64,000 nt of DNA, from the NCBI GenBank assembly GCA_034521755.1, contig JAXHMB010000003.1, positions 248,001-312,000 on the forward strand, given 5' to 3'. The notes below the pieces were generated by a model. It was not told where the DNA came from, searched no databases, and saw nothing but the letters and a program-made list of their open reading frames with translations. Positions 18,706-27,607 of this stretch are shown here, piece by piece. Source of the DNA: JAXHMB01 sp034521755 (GTDB lineage Bacteria > Bacteroidota > Rhodothermia > Balneolales > Balneolaceae). Within the stretch, counting starts at the first letter, position 1, and each line of letters starts with the position of its first letter. A program made the position numbers and the translations under genes.

Positions 18706-20216
18706 CAACTCTGTTTTTGGCGGCGGTTTTTCCACCAGTGTGAAATTTCCTGACCATTTTTTGCGCGCCCGTTATTTTGGGAAGCTCCATCAGATCCGGA
18801 TATTTTTAAAAGTGTGGCAGCTAAAGCCTGTACCTCTTCCGTATCGGCATCAAGGTCCCCAAGCTGAGCCGGGTCAAATAAATCCGGCACAAAATGAGTG
18901 TCGTACTCTGCAGAACGAAAGGCCTCATGCTCCAAAACGTATTTACAAAATGGAATCGTTGTCCGGCAACCTGCTATTTCATATTCATCCAGTGCTCTCA
19001 GCATTCTGTCGATGGCATGAATGCGGTTTCGGCCATGGGTACAAAGCTTTGAAATCATCGGGTCATAATTGATCGTCACTTCCTGTCCTTCTTCTACTCC
19101 CGCATCAACGCGCACGCCATTACCGGAAGGAATGCGATGCTTATCCAGCAGGCCAGTACTGGGCAGAAAATTGTCCCTTGGGTCCTCGGCATAGATACGG
19201 CATTCTACCGCGTGACCATTAATAGAAATATCTTCTTGCTTGAAGGGAAGTTCTTTGCCTTCGGCAACCATAATTTGCAAAGCAACCAGGTCAAGTCCTG
19301 TAATGAGCTCTGTAACCGGGTGCTCTACCTGCAGGCGGGTATTCATTTCAAGGAAGTAAAAATTGCGATCGCGGTCTACCAAAAATTCAATAGTTCCTGC
19401 ACCTACATAATCACACGCTTTTGCTGCCGCAATAGCTGCTTCTGCCATCTCAGCACGCAAATCATCCGTAAGAATAGCACATGGTGCTTCCTCAATTACT
19501 TTTTGGTGACGCCGTTGAATGGAACACTCCCGGTCAAAAACATGCAGCACATTTCCGTGCTCATCCGCCATAATTTGGAACTCGACATGTCGGGGTTCTA
19601 CCAGGTATTTCTCAATATACACCCGGTCATCACCAAAAGAATTGCGAGCTTCCGACTTGGCAGCCTTTATGCTGGATTCAAATTCATCGGGACTGTCAAC
19701 AATGCGCATCCCTTTTCCACCGCCGCCGGCAGCAGCTTTAATGAGGACGGGAAAACCAATATCATCAGCTACTTTTTCAGCTTCTTCAATGCTTTCGAGT
19801 TCTTTTTTAGTACCGGGAGGAAAAGGCACGTTCGCTTTGCTCATCAGCTCACGCGCAGCAGTCTTGTCCCCCATCAGGCGCATCGCTTTCGCTTCAGGAC
19901 CAATAAAAATGATACCCTCTTCTTTACACCGCTCGGCAAAAGCAGGATTTTCACTAAGAAATCCATAACCCGGGTGAATAGCATCGGCACCGGTTTTTTT
20001 AACGGCATCAATAATTTTATCAAACACCAGGTAACTTTCAGAAGACGCAGCCGGACCGATATGAACGGACTCATCTGCATGCAGCACATGAGGCGCTACG
20101 GAATCGGGGTCTGAGTAAACCGCTACAGTCTTTTTACCAAGCTCTTTACATGTTCTAATTACACGATGGGCAATTTCGCCGCGATTAGCTATCAGTATCT
20201 TCTTAATCTCAGGCAT
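18705..20216 (-). CDS. accC: Biotin carboxylase subunit of acyl-CoA carboxylase
   Basis: The start at ATG 20216 is chosen because it overlaps the upstream stop (TAATG) and begins MPEIKKILIANRGEIAHRV. The protein is 503 residues with the biotin carboxylase N-domain, an ATP-grasp domain (IKAAAGGGGKGMRIV, ~165), the catalytic EMNTRLQVEHPVTE segment (~290) and the C-domain. It carboxylates biotin with ATP and bicarbonate. It is ~45 residues longer than E. coli AccC, with a low-complexity basic tail (SGSDGASQNNGRAK...). No accB lies nearby, so it may serve acetyl- or propionyl-CoA carboxylation with a remote partner. Confidence 0.92.
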   Translation of the reverse strand: MPEIKKILIANRGEIAHRVIRTCKELGKKTVAVYSDPDSVAPHVLHADESVHIGPAASSESYLVFDKIIDAVKKTGADAIHPGYGFLSENPAFAERCKEEGIIFIGPEAKAMRLMGDKTAARELMSKANVPFPPGTKKELESIEEAEKVADDIGFPVLIKAAAGGGGKGMRIVDSPDEFESSIKAAKSEARNSFGDDRVYIEKYLVEPRHVEFQIMADEHGNVLHVFDRECSIQRRHQKVIEEAPCAILTDDLRAEMAEAAIAAAKACDYVGAGTIEFLVDRDRNFYFLEMNTRLQVEHPVTELITGLDLVALQIMVAEGKELPFKQEDISINGHAVECRIYAEDPRDNFLPSTGLLDKHRIPSGNGVRVDAGVEEGQEVTINYDPMISKLCTHGRNRIHAIDRMLRALDEYEIAGCRTTIPFCKYVLEHEAFRSAEYDTHFVPDLFDPAQLGDLDADTEEVQALAATLLKISGSDGASQNNGRAKNGQEISHWWKNRRQKQS

Positions 20217-20929
20217 TAAATAATGTGTGTTTTTAGCATTTGTGACCACAAGCTCCATTCATCTGTTTCCTCAACATCCCAAATATCCAGCTTGTGTTCA
20301 ATAAATTTCATGCGCAGAATATCCGACATTCTTGAGGCGTTGGCCTTTCTTTTGTCGTGCTTGTAGCTTGCCAGCCGGAAATCGACATTCCTGATTTCAT
20401 TCAGTAAAGGCTGTTTGTTGAGATTGGGGATATAATCAACGGGGTTATTGTAATAGACGTTATCATCATAAAACTCACCCATAAACTGGCGGATGTCATA
20501 AATACCGCTCATCCCGATTGCTTTGCCAAATTCTTTGGGATGCTTAAGCGCCAGGTTGACGGCATGATACCCGCCCAGGTCAACACCGGCTATTATTAAA
20601 TAATCAATAGTATTTTGCTCCCGAATAAATGGAATGATTTCTTCAATAACATAAGACTCGTACTGACGATGGCGTACAATACGATTGCCGGGTTCTATGT
20701 TTTCGTTGAGCAAGCTTTCTTCATCAATGGAGTCGATGCAGAAAAGCTGATTATACCCCTGTTCCAGCTGATATGATATAATTTCGGTCATCCCATATTC
20801 TTCCCATTGTCCGCATTTTTGTCCGCGTGTGGGCAGCGCCAAAATAGGTGTACCGGAATTGCCATATACAGCTACTTCCATGTCTCTTCCAAGACTGGGA
20901 CTTCGCCACTTTTTAGATATCTGTTTCAT
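20216..20929 (-). CDS. Esterase-like alpha/beta-hydrolase lacking the catalytic Ser and His
   Basis: A 237-residue protein with the fold and spacing of the COG4947-type esterase family: TPILALPTRGQKCGQWEEYG, a nucleophile elbow, KHPKEFGKAIGMSGIYD, and a C-terminal DEWSLWSQML. In active relatives the elbow is GxSxGxYHA; here it reads AGVDLGGYHA, with Asp in place of Ser. The usual C-terminal HDWxxW reads DEWSLW, so the catalytic His also appears lost. The gene is intact and coupled to accC, so it probably has a non-hydrolytic role. Confidence 0.75.
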   Translation of the reverse strand: MKQISKKWRSPSLGRDMEVAVYGNSGTPILALPTRGQKCGQWEEYGMTEIISYQLEQGYNQLFCIDSIDEESLLNENIEPGNRIVRHRQYESYVIEEIIPFIREQNTIDYLIIAGVDLGGYHAVNLALKHPKEFGKAIGMSGIYDIRQFMGEFYDDNVYYNNPVDYIPNLNKQPLLNEIRNVDFRLASYKHDKRKANASRMSDILRMKFIEHKLDIWDVEETDEWSLWSQMLKTHII

Positions 20930-21726
20930 TCTTATTGCAATTTAACAACCCTAACTCAAAATAATTTATTGAATATAACAGATTGCCGGGTATTGTGTAA
21001 ATGAATAAGAAAAAAGTATCAGGTGGGTTTTGTAAAACCCCATTTCATTGCGAATGGAACAAATGTAATGAGTGTAATGCAGTAAGCTCCCTGGGAAGAA
21101 CGATGTGGTTCACATGATTGCCTTAAGACTTACACACCCCGATCAGCACATAACTATATGCTGATCACCCCTCTTTATAGAGGGGACTTTAAGATGCCCT
21201 CGAAACGAGATTGCCGCGCTCACTTCGTTTTGCCTGCCTGCGCGAATCCGCTTTGGCATAGGCAGGCTCGCAATGACAGCTTTTTAGTTTAGATTTTACA
21301 TGGCCTCGAAGTGCTTGACGAAGTAAAAAGTCCGGCATTGTAATCTGTGCGTAGAGCAAAAGCGAACAGAAGTGTTTCGCTCAGGTGATCATTTGGGCGA
21401 AATTATTAACAGAAGAAAGAGGACCTTCGAAATACTTCCGCTTGAAGCTCGGAGCGTCTACAGAATACTCAGCCGGCCCTATGGAATGCCACATTGTGGC
21501 CCCGGCTACGCCGGGATTCCACGGGGCCGGTGAGTTTTTTGATTACTTTTTTCCTCATTGAAAAAAGTAATGGCAGTTGAAAGAATTGGCTTTGCTGGTC
21601 CAGATTCTTCGGAAGGATTTATTAAAAGTGAGTTGCCATTTTTAAAGAAATTCTTTCCCCAATCCACGGGGCGCACAATAACAGTTATTCATTGAGACGG
21701 TCCTGCAAAGCCCCTGACTACTCAAG
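20930..21726. repeat. Repeat-rich intergenic region
   Basis: A ~800 bp region without a convincing gene. It contains a degenerate GTCATTGCGA-type palindrome (21045-21283, right half GGCTCGCAATGACAGC). A double hairpin of the ACACACCCC family lies at 21131-21190 (GATCAGCA...TGCTGATC then CCCCTCTTTATAGAGGGG). A decayed interspersed repeat at ~21400-21560 (AGCCGGCCCTATGGAATGCC) resembles part of 51220-51260. Confidence 0.6.
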
Positions 21727-22701
21727 CTAGGCAGAAAACTTCATCCGGTATAAAATGCGGGGCACGATAGAAAGTTTTTCGGTAGCATTGAGATAAGCCC
21801 GATGTTCAAAAACATTAAAATCATTTTCTTCAACTTTATCTAAAATGCGGCTGTAATTATAACGGGCAAGATACACAGGCAGGCGGCTGTCCTCGGAAAG
21901 CAGCGGAATTCCCATATCCGACTGACCGTAAAAATGACGGGCCCGGTCAATCTGAAAAGCCATCATATTTCTGAATTTATCATCCAGCTTGTGCTCAAAT
22001 AAATCCTTTTCTGAGATGCCAAACTGATCCAGATCTTCCTGCGGAATATAAATTCTGTCTTTCCGAAGGTCTTCTCCCACATCGCGTAAAATATTGGTGA
22101 GCTGCATGGCAATTCCCAAATCAACGGCATAGTCAAGAGCACTATCAGAGGAATAGCCAAAAACCTCACTGGTCATCAGCCCAACAATGGAAGCCACCTT
22201 GTAGGAATAGTCATACACTTCTTCGAAAGTCCCATATCTATTCTTATACAGATCCATGCACACCCCTTCCATCAGCTCAAAAGGAAGATGCATTGGAATT
22301 TCATAACTCCTCAGCACATCCGAAAAGGCAATTAAAATAGGATTGTCGTGCTGTTTTCCCTCATAGGTATCCTGCAGCTTCTTTTTCCAGCCGTCCAGCT
22401 TTCGATTGATGCCATCCAGATTAAGCTCCTTCCTGGAAACCAAATCCTCTGCCTCGTCAACCAGATCATCGATATACCTGCAAAGCGAATAAATAGCAAA
22501 GATGCCGCGCTGCTTTTTATTCGGCAAAAATCGCGTTGCCATATAAAAAGTCTTGGCATGATGCCTGGTGATCGCACGGCATTCAATATATGCCTCCCTC
22601 AGACGCTGGTCTTCCACTTCCTCAATCACTGACCGATGGAAGGACGTCCGCTTGTAGAGCGGACGAATCAGGTTATATGGTATTCGAAGGAAATCTGTCA
22701 T
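21727..22701 (-). CDS. crtB: Phytoene/squalene synthase family protein, probably phytoene synthase
   Basis: A 324-residue prenyl synthase that condenses two GGPP molecules to phytoene (or FPP to squalene in sister enzymes). Both aspartate-rich motifs are present: RYIDDLVDEAED (~residue 80) and QLTNILRDVGEDLRKDRIY (~200). The start of the domain, HHAKTFYMATRFLPNKKQ, is also clear. A lycopene cyclase gene lies 34 kb away in the same window, supporting carotenoid synthesis; no crtI is in view. The gene is monocistronic between repeat-rich spacers. Confidence 0.88.
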   Translation of the reverse strand: MTDFLRIPYNLIRPLYKRTSFHRSVIEEVEDQRLREAYIECRAITRHHAKTFYMATRFLPNKKQRGIFAIYSLCRYIDDLVDEAEDLVSRKELNLDGINRKLDGWKKKLQDTYEGKQHDNPILIAFSDVLRSYEIPMHLPFELMEGVCMDLYKNRYGTFEEVYDYSYKVASIVGLMTSEVFGYSSDSALDYAVDLGIAMQLTNILRDVGEDLRKDRIYIPQEDLDQFGISEKDLFEHKLDDKFRNMMAFQIDRARHFYGQSDMGIPLLSEDSRLPVYLARYNYSRILDKVEENDFNVFEHRAYLNATEKLSIVPRILYRMKFSA

Positions 22702-23249
22702 TGTCTCTTTTTTTATCTCTGACTATAAAATGCCAGATCCACCAAAATTAGTTCCCGCTTTTGGAAAAATGACCCTATTTCGTAACTGTTGAATACAACG
22801 AATCAACAGAAGATCTTAGAGAACAGAGGCTGAAGTCTTCGACTTCATTCGTCATTCTTCCTCATTGCGCTCAGACTGACGTCATATTGAGCGCAGTGCA
22901 ACGAAGCCTTGGCGTAGTACGAAGTCGAAATATAGACGGCCACCCGGCATTTGCGTTGGCCAAAGACTCAAGCCCCGATTTCCTTTCCAAGCCTAAACCA
23001 TATTACAGCAAAATTTGATTTTAGCATTTGAATAGTTTTCAAAAGACACATGTGTCACCCTGAACTTGTTTCAGGGTCTGGAGCAGAAATTGCTTTAAAA
23101 GCTTCAAAGGTACAATCTCCTTCAGATGCTCATCCACCAGTCGGCGGAAAGCATGACATGGAAGGATTTTGGGAAAGTACCCTTTGAATAGTTTCGAACA
23201 TTTTGGATTTTAGCACCTACTAAATCAGAATGAAATACCAGGAGTTCCA
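22702..23249. repeat. Repeat-rich intergenic region upstream of purC
   Basis: No gene was recognised. The region contains a decayed CTTCGACTTC/CTCAGACTGAC repeat (22830-22890), a lone copy of AACGAAGCCTTGGCGTAGT (22900-22918) also found at the GIY-YIG element, and the palindrome CCCTGAACTTGTTTCAGGG (~23058-23077). The phrase TTTGAATAGTTT with nearby TTTTAGCA occurs twice (~23020-23040 and ~23180-23215), indicating a short local duplication. Confidence 0.55.
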
Positions 23250-24203
23250 TTGTCTATTGATAAAGAAGCCCTCGCAAATTGTGTAACCAAAACATCCGCC
23301 GGCGACCTTGAGCCCTACCGCGGCAAAGTCAGAGAAGTGTACGAACTTAATGAAGACACCCTGGGTATCGTTGTATCCGACCGTATTTCTGCCTTTGACC
23401 ATATCATGAAACAGGCCATCCCCTATAAGGGCCAAATCCTGAATCAGCTGGCAGCTTTTTCGTTTGACAAGGTAGAAGATGTTGTAAACACGCACGTACT
23501 GGATGTGCCTCACGCTAACGTTACGATCGCCAAAAAGTGCGACCCTGTGCCTATTGAAGTGGTGATCCGCGCCTGCCTGACCGGCCACGCATGGAGAGTG
23601 TATAATTCCGGCAAGCGAATGCTTTGCGGTGTTGAGCTGCCTGACGGCATGGTAGAAAACCAGTCTTTCGAAGAACCCATCCTCACCCCGGCAACCAAGG
23701 CCGAAGAAGGACATGATGAGGACATCTCAGAACAAGAAATTCTCGAGAGGGGCATTGTTGAAGCATCCATCTGGAAAGAAATAAGAGAGAAAGCGTTCAA
23801 GGTATTTAAACGGGGACAAAAAATCGCAGCGGAACAAGGCCTTATCCTGGTGGATACCAAGTATGAGTTTGGGCTGTATAATGGTGAGGTGACCCTTATT
23901 GATGAAGTGCATACCGCAGACTCCTCCCGCTATTTTTATGCCGATGAATACGAAGAACGACTGCAAAAAGGCCTGCGCCAAAAGCAGCTTTCCAAAGAGT
24001 TCCTCAGAGAATGGCTGATGGAGCATGATTTCCAGGGACTGGAGGGACAAACACTGCCCGACCTGCCCGATGCCTTCCGCCGGGAAGTGTACGAGCGCTA
24101 TGCCGAGCTTTTCCAGCAGCTCACCGGAAAAGCCTTTGAGCCGACGCCCATTGGCGATGATTTTGATGATACGCTGGAAGAGATTTTTGGCAATTATCAG
24201 TGA
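23250..24203 (+). CDS. purC: Phosphoribosylaminoimidazole-succinocarboxamide synthase
   Basis: A 317-residue SAICAR synthase of de novo purine synthesis, condensing CAIR with aspartate using ATP. Visible motifs are YRGKVREVYEL, VVSDRISAFDHIM, the GHAWRVYNSGKR segment, LTPATKAEEGHDE and LVDTKYEFGL...LIDEVHTADSSRY. The start is TTG at 23250: there is no in-frame ATG upstream, the protein begins exactly where the family does, and GGAG (23241-23244) sits 5 bases ahead as a Shine-Dalgarno sequence. The length matches the longer, SAICAR-synthase-I-like class. Confidence 0.94.
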   Translation: MSIDKEALANCVTKTSAGDLEPYRGKVREVYELNEDTLGIVVSDRISAFDHIMKQAIPYKGQILNQLAAFSFDKVEDVVNTHVLDVPHANVTIAKKCDPVPIEVVIRACLTGHAWRVYNSGKRMLCGVELPDGMVENQSFEEPILTPATKAEEGHDEDISEQEILERGIVEASIWKEIREKAFKVFKRGQKIAAEQGLILVDTKYEFGLYNGEVTLIDEVHTADSSRYFYADEYEERLQKGLRQKQLSKEFLREWLMEHDFQGLEGQTLPDLPDAFRREVYERYAELFQQLTGKAFEPTPIGDDFDDTLEEIFGNYQ

Positions 24204-24371
24204 ATCAAGAGCTCGTTTCTTGGCAAAGGTCACCCTGGCAAGAAGAATAGAAAAGAAATTTGGCTCAATATTGAGTTTTTCCCGGCCTAACGAATAATCA
24301 GGTGGAAGACAAGGAGCGGTGAGTTTCTTGGTTCCAGCTTGCTGCTCGAATGTCTACGACTTTTGCAAGTA

Positions 24372-25398
24372 TTATGCAGCTTTTTTCTCCCGGTCAAATC
24401 GTGAGGTGTGATCCGGATCGTATGGCTGGCCGCTGTTCCATATGGCACACATTATGGTGATTAATTTATTTACCAAATTATTTCGTACAACAGGCCAACA
24501 TTTTCCCTCATCGAGTTTCTTTTTGTTTATAGGCTTTAAAACGATCATAGTGCGTACTGGCTGAACGGGCCGCCAGGGTCATGGTTGAACGCATTTCAGA
24601 GGCCCCGTGACCACTCGATCTGGTTTTCCCGCGGACCGAAGATCCTGACTCGTGAGTGTGCGGGGCTACTCCAAATCGAGAGGCAATTTTCTTTGGATTT
24701 AGCTTTGGTTGCCCATAAAAATGAATCAACCATAACCAAGCTGTTACTTCAGCTACACCAGGAATACTCTGCAACAGCGTAAAATAGCTACAAAGCCCCT
24801 CGTGGGCTTCTATAATTTGGGCGATCCGGGACTCCAAGGTCTCAATTTGTTTGTCCAGAAACTCCAGCTGCCGGTTCCATCCGTGTCGAAGCAGTTGTAG
24901 GCAATGCGGCTGCTGGGTCGACTGGGTTTGCTTGGTTTTGGTCGCTGTCCGCTGGCGCACCAGTCGACGTCGCTCGCTATAGAGTTGCTTTATCTGGTCT
25001 AAGGCCTCTTCGGGTGGGGTGGTTATATGAAGTTGGTCAGCAAAGCGATCCGCGTACTCAGCGAGAAGACTCGCATCGAACTCATCCTCTTTGCGGTCGT
25101 GCTCGGGACCGACCTTATCGGTTACGGTGGTTTTCTCAACCGCAGTAGGCCAGCCGGCTTCAGTGAGAGCCACCAACAACCGTTTTCCATAAATGCCGGT
25201 GTTCTCCATGCACATAACGGTGTTATCCACCGTGCAGCCTTGATCGCCCATCCATTGTAACAGCTGATCAAATCCACTGGCGTCGTTTTTACAGCACAGA
25301 TGGTTCCCGGCCGGTCGAATCCAGCAATCCAGGGTTGCTTTCGAAATATCGATTCCAACGTAGTATTTTGTATTGCTAAGATTTGTCGTAGACATCAA
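24372..25398 (-). pseudogene. IS110-family transposase, one frameshift near the C-terminus
   Basis: The main frame (25398-24508, 296 residues) has the IS110 layout. An N-terminal RuvC-like DEDD domain carries YVGIDISKATLDCW, VMCMENTGIYGK and KEDEFDASLLAEYA. A coiled-coil middle follows, and then a C-terminal transposase_20 domain with LLQSIPGVAEVTAWLW, FGVAPHTHESGSSVRGK (putative Ser nucleophile) and SEMRSTMTLAA. After AYKQK a T5 run (24520-24524) shifts the frame; the next frame continues KLDEGKCWPVVRNNLVNKL to a stop at 24372 (~50 more residues typical of the family). Removing one base restores a ~342-residue protein. Start is ATG 25398 or the adjacent 25395. Confidence 0.85.
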
Positions 25399-25500
25399 TA
25401 ATTCTCATCTTTCAATGGTTTATGTTTTAATTACCAGCACGGTATTACCGGACCTGACTCTGTTCATAGTTTTCAGCTAGAATGCTATTTAGGTTTGAGT

Positions 25501-25584
25501 AATACCAACAACCGGAGGGACTGATTCGGGACATAGAGTCTAACTCTCTTCCTCGGGTTAGCCTGTCTCCGGTGGGCTGGTATT
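25501..25584 (-). ncRNA. Putative IS110 bridge RNA core hairpin
   Basis: This lies just upstream of the transposase, where IS110-group elements encode their bridge RNA. An outer imperfect stem pairs 25501-25517 with 25567-25584 (AATACC..CCGGAG with CTCCGG..GGTATT). A second small stem, CTAAC/GTTAG at 25540-25544 and 25557-25561, encloses a 12-nt loop that could be a target- or donor-pairing loop. The 80-codon open frame across it has no recognisable domain. The ends of the RNA are unknown. The assignment is by position and structure only. Confidence 0.45.
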
Positions 25585-25710
25585 TTAAAATGGTAAGATT
25601 TTCCCCATTCTCAATAGATGGTAAGTCTAAGACAGATACGTTCGGGATTTGCTCATCCAAAAAAGTAACAGGAAACTCATGGAGCAAGCTTTCATTTATA
25701 TATCAATGAT

Positions 25711-25780
25711 CATCCCCCTTAACCCCCTTCAGTTCACGAACACAGCTTTTCTACTCGTATTAGCCCAAAGGGAGACTTGG
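25711..25780. repeat. CCCCCTTAACCCCCTTC-type interspersed repeat
   Basis: It begins CATCCCCCTTAACCCCC and ends CCCAAAGGGAGACTTGG, which together form an imperfect inverted repeat. A second copy with the same ends is at 51054-51121. No gene is recognised between the IS110 element and the cassette array (25688-26140). Confidence 0.5.
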
Positions 25781-25957
25781 TATAATAGGTTGGTGAGTTA
25801 GCAAAGTATTTTCCCGTCTTCGAGAATATCCCACAAGCGGGACGCCTGGGGGATGGGAGATAATTTCAATCATGAGTTGCAAAAAATTTTCAGCTCTTAT
25901 CTTTGATCGATGCTGACAGAAATCCTACAATAGAAGCCGAATATAACATCCCGTAGT

Positions 25958-25996
25958 TATGTCAACATACTATGTCAAGACATTATGTCAACAGAA
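25958..25996. repeat. Three 13-bp direct repeats (TATGTCAA iterons)
   Basis: TATGTCAA occurs at 25958, 25971 and 25984, exactly 13 bp apart, each followed by a similar A/C-rich pentamer. They lie ~90 bp to the left of the inferred left boundary of the cassette array. They could be protein-binding sites (for example part of an attI-like region) or a chance tandem duplication. Confidence 0.5.
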
Positions 25997-26086
25997 ACAT
26001 CAGAAAGGTCTGATAATACGGTTATATCGGCTATACAGGCTCTGTTGATAAAAAACCGGGAATTGAGTTACTTGCTATAAGTTAAA

Positions 26087-26093
26087 GTTATTT
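26087..26093 (+). other. Candidate left recombination boundary of the array
   Basis: GTTATTT at this position is the exact reverse complement of the R'' box AAATAAC at 27272-27278, as required if bases 26088-27353 form the first cassette. The sequence to the left has no attC arms, so it could be an attI site or a decayed attC. A 7-bp match in AT-rich DNA can arise by chance. Confidence 0.35.
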
Positions 26094-26140
26094 ATTAGTT
26101 AGTAACAACCCCATTTAAGATTTAAAGTTAAGGTGACTAA

Positions 26141-27247
26141 GTGCAACTTAGTACAAAATGGAAATATGCGAAAATTTTACTACTCATGTTGGTTGTAGTA
26201 TCATGCGACAATTATACACCGACCCTGCCCGCAACATCATTAAATAACTCTTCAAAATGTCTTTGTTCAACACTTCTCATCAAATCACAATTAATTTTAA
26301 ATAACATGCGGGCAGAAGAAATCTTAATTAATGAGCATAGTATTCTGTTCGATTTGAATAAACAAGATAGTCTCTTCATTGGATATATTCAAAGCGTTAC
26401 CATGCGAGAGGACACAATTTATATGTATGATCTGGGAAGTAAGGCTGTTTACTTGCTGGATGAAAGCGGGGATCTCCACTACCCAAAACAAGAGAGGGTC
26501 AGGGGCCGGGTGAACACCATGTAATATCAAATCTTGCATCAAATTCCTACCATGTCTATCTGGGATTCAAATAATGCAAGACCAACAGCATACCCCTGAA
26601 ATGAACTCTCTTGAGGCAATTCCTGAATTTTATCCAAGCATGATTTCAGTTAGTGATGAAAAAATAATTTATCAAAACCAATGCAGCAGTGGTTTTTCAC
26701 CCTCAGAACCCACTCAGGGCAGGATTGGTATAAGTTTGATACATGATGTGCGTGATACTTTAAAAACCATAATGCCGAGAATTATTCCGGAAGGATTTCA
26801 GCCCCAGGTTTTTAATCATGTTTACTTTTCAATGAACAATCACAATCGTATTGCGGCCTCATACACGCCAATTCCCTGGATACTTCTGTATGATGACAAC
26901 CATGAACTTGAAAAGTATTGGTATTAGATTACTCAGAATTTGATAAGCTCGATATCCCTGAGATGGAACTATTCAGGCCACAATCCAATCAGGGATACGG
27001 TGGTCAAACGCCCATAAACCACTATGTCTTGATGGATAATGGGGATCTCTTTGTAACACTAAGAGGCGAGGTGATCGATCTTTCACCAGGAAAGTGGTGA
27101 TTATAATTTTAAGAAACGGTTTAAGAATAATTAATGATAGCAATAATGTCTCAAGACATGGCCGATAGCTTTCTATGGACATTCAATAAGGTATTCTACT
27201 CTAATAATGAATATGCAATAGCTTTCAATCCGGAAGGAGTATATTGA
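26141..27247 (+). pseudogene. Six-bladed beta-propeller lipoprotein, decayed by several frameshifts
   Basis: It starts at GTG 26141 with a lipoprotein leader (LLLMLVVVSC). The pieces read as a 6-bladed propeller protein (BF3164/DUF4934-like): LFIGYIQSVTMREDTIYMYD, then in another frame REGQGPGEHHVISNL (the family's G-x-GPGE signature), then WDSNNARPTAY, MNSLEAIPEFYPSMISV and LDYSEFDKLDIPEME in successive frames, ending near EYAIAFNPEGVY at 27247. The reconstructed length of ~369 residues equals the family norm. At least five frame breaks (near 26485, 26555, 26600, 26920 and 27100) make it non-coding as given. It fills the first cassette. Confidence 0.65.
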
Positions 27248-27271
27248 TCGAATAATGTTGAATTGATAAAA

Positions 27272-27359
27272 AAATAACAAGGGCTTCAAGCGGACGATTT
27301 TTAGGTTTTACCTCAATTAAAATTGGTCACCACGCCGCTTAAGCCCCGGGTCGTTAGGT
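27272..27359 (+). repeat. attC site 1
   Basis: R'' AAATAAC 27272-27278, left arm GCTTCAAGCGGACG (27283-27296), right arm CGCCGCTTAAGCCC (27333-27346), R' GTTAGGT 27353-27359. The arms are complementary with the extra unpaired bases usual in attC folds. At 88 bp this is the most canonical of the five sites. Confidence 0.8.
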
Positions 27360-27382
27360 GTTTTTAAAAATCAGGAGATACA

Positions 27383-27601
27383 ATGAAAATACTTGGAGTA
27401 ATTTTTTTATTAGTCGGTCTGTTGAGCCTGTTTGGTGGATTAGTAAGTCCTTCTAATGCTCAAGGCGGGGTTGTCTTTTTGGGATACGTTCTTAAATTCC
27501 TATTGATTGGTACTGGAATATATTTGATTAAGAGTAATAGCAAAAACAGTAGGTCAAATAAAGTAGCAAGGAAGAAAAAGAAGCCGGTAAGCAATAAATA
27601 A
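27383..27601 (+). CDS. Small membrane protein in cassette 2
   Basis: A 72-residue protein with two hydrophobic segments (ILGVIFLLVGLLSLFGGLV and VVFLGYVLKFLLIGTGIYL) and a highly basic tail (ARKKKKPVSNK). There is no family match that I recognise. It starts 24 bp after the attC1 core with GGAG (27372-27375) upstream, and the exonuclease frame starts 6 bp after its stop, so they share a cassette and a transcript. Its base composition is more AT-rich than the surrounding core genes. Confidence 0.65.
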   Translation: MKILGVIFLLVGLLSLFGGLVSPSNAQGGVVFLGYVLKFLLIGTGIYLIKSNSKNSRSNKVARKKKKPVSNK

Positions 27602-27607
27602 AAAGGT

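Noticed and set aside
19137..20114. 325-codon open frame antisense to accC
   Set aside because: It lies wholly inside accC, its translation is low-complexity and Phe/Ile-rich, and no family is recognisable.
24508..24530. Programmed frameshifting to make the full IS110 transposase
   Set aside because: IS110 transposases are normally made from one frame, the needed shift is +1 at a plain A5 run, and identical breaks occur in unrelated genes, so mutation or sequencing error is more likely.
25445..25687. 80-codon minus-strand frame upstream of the IS110 transposase
   Set aside because: It spans the paired RNA-like stem and shows no domain; the non-coding bridge-RNA interpretation explains the region better.
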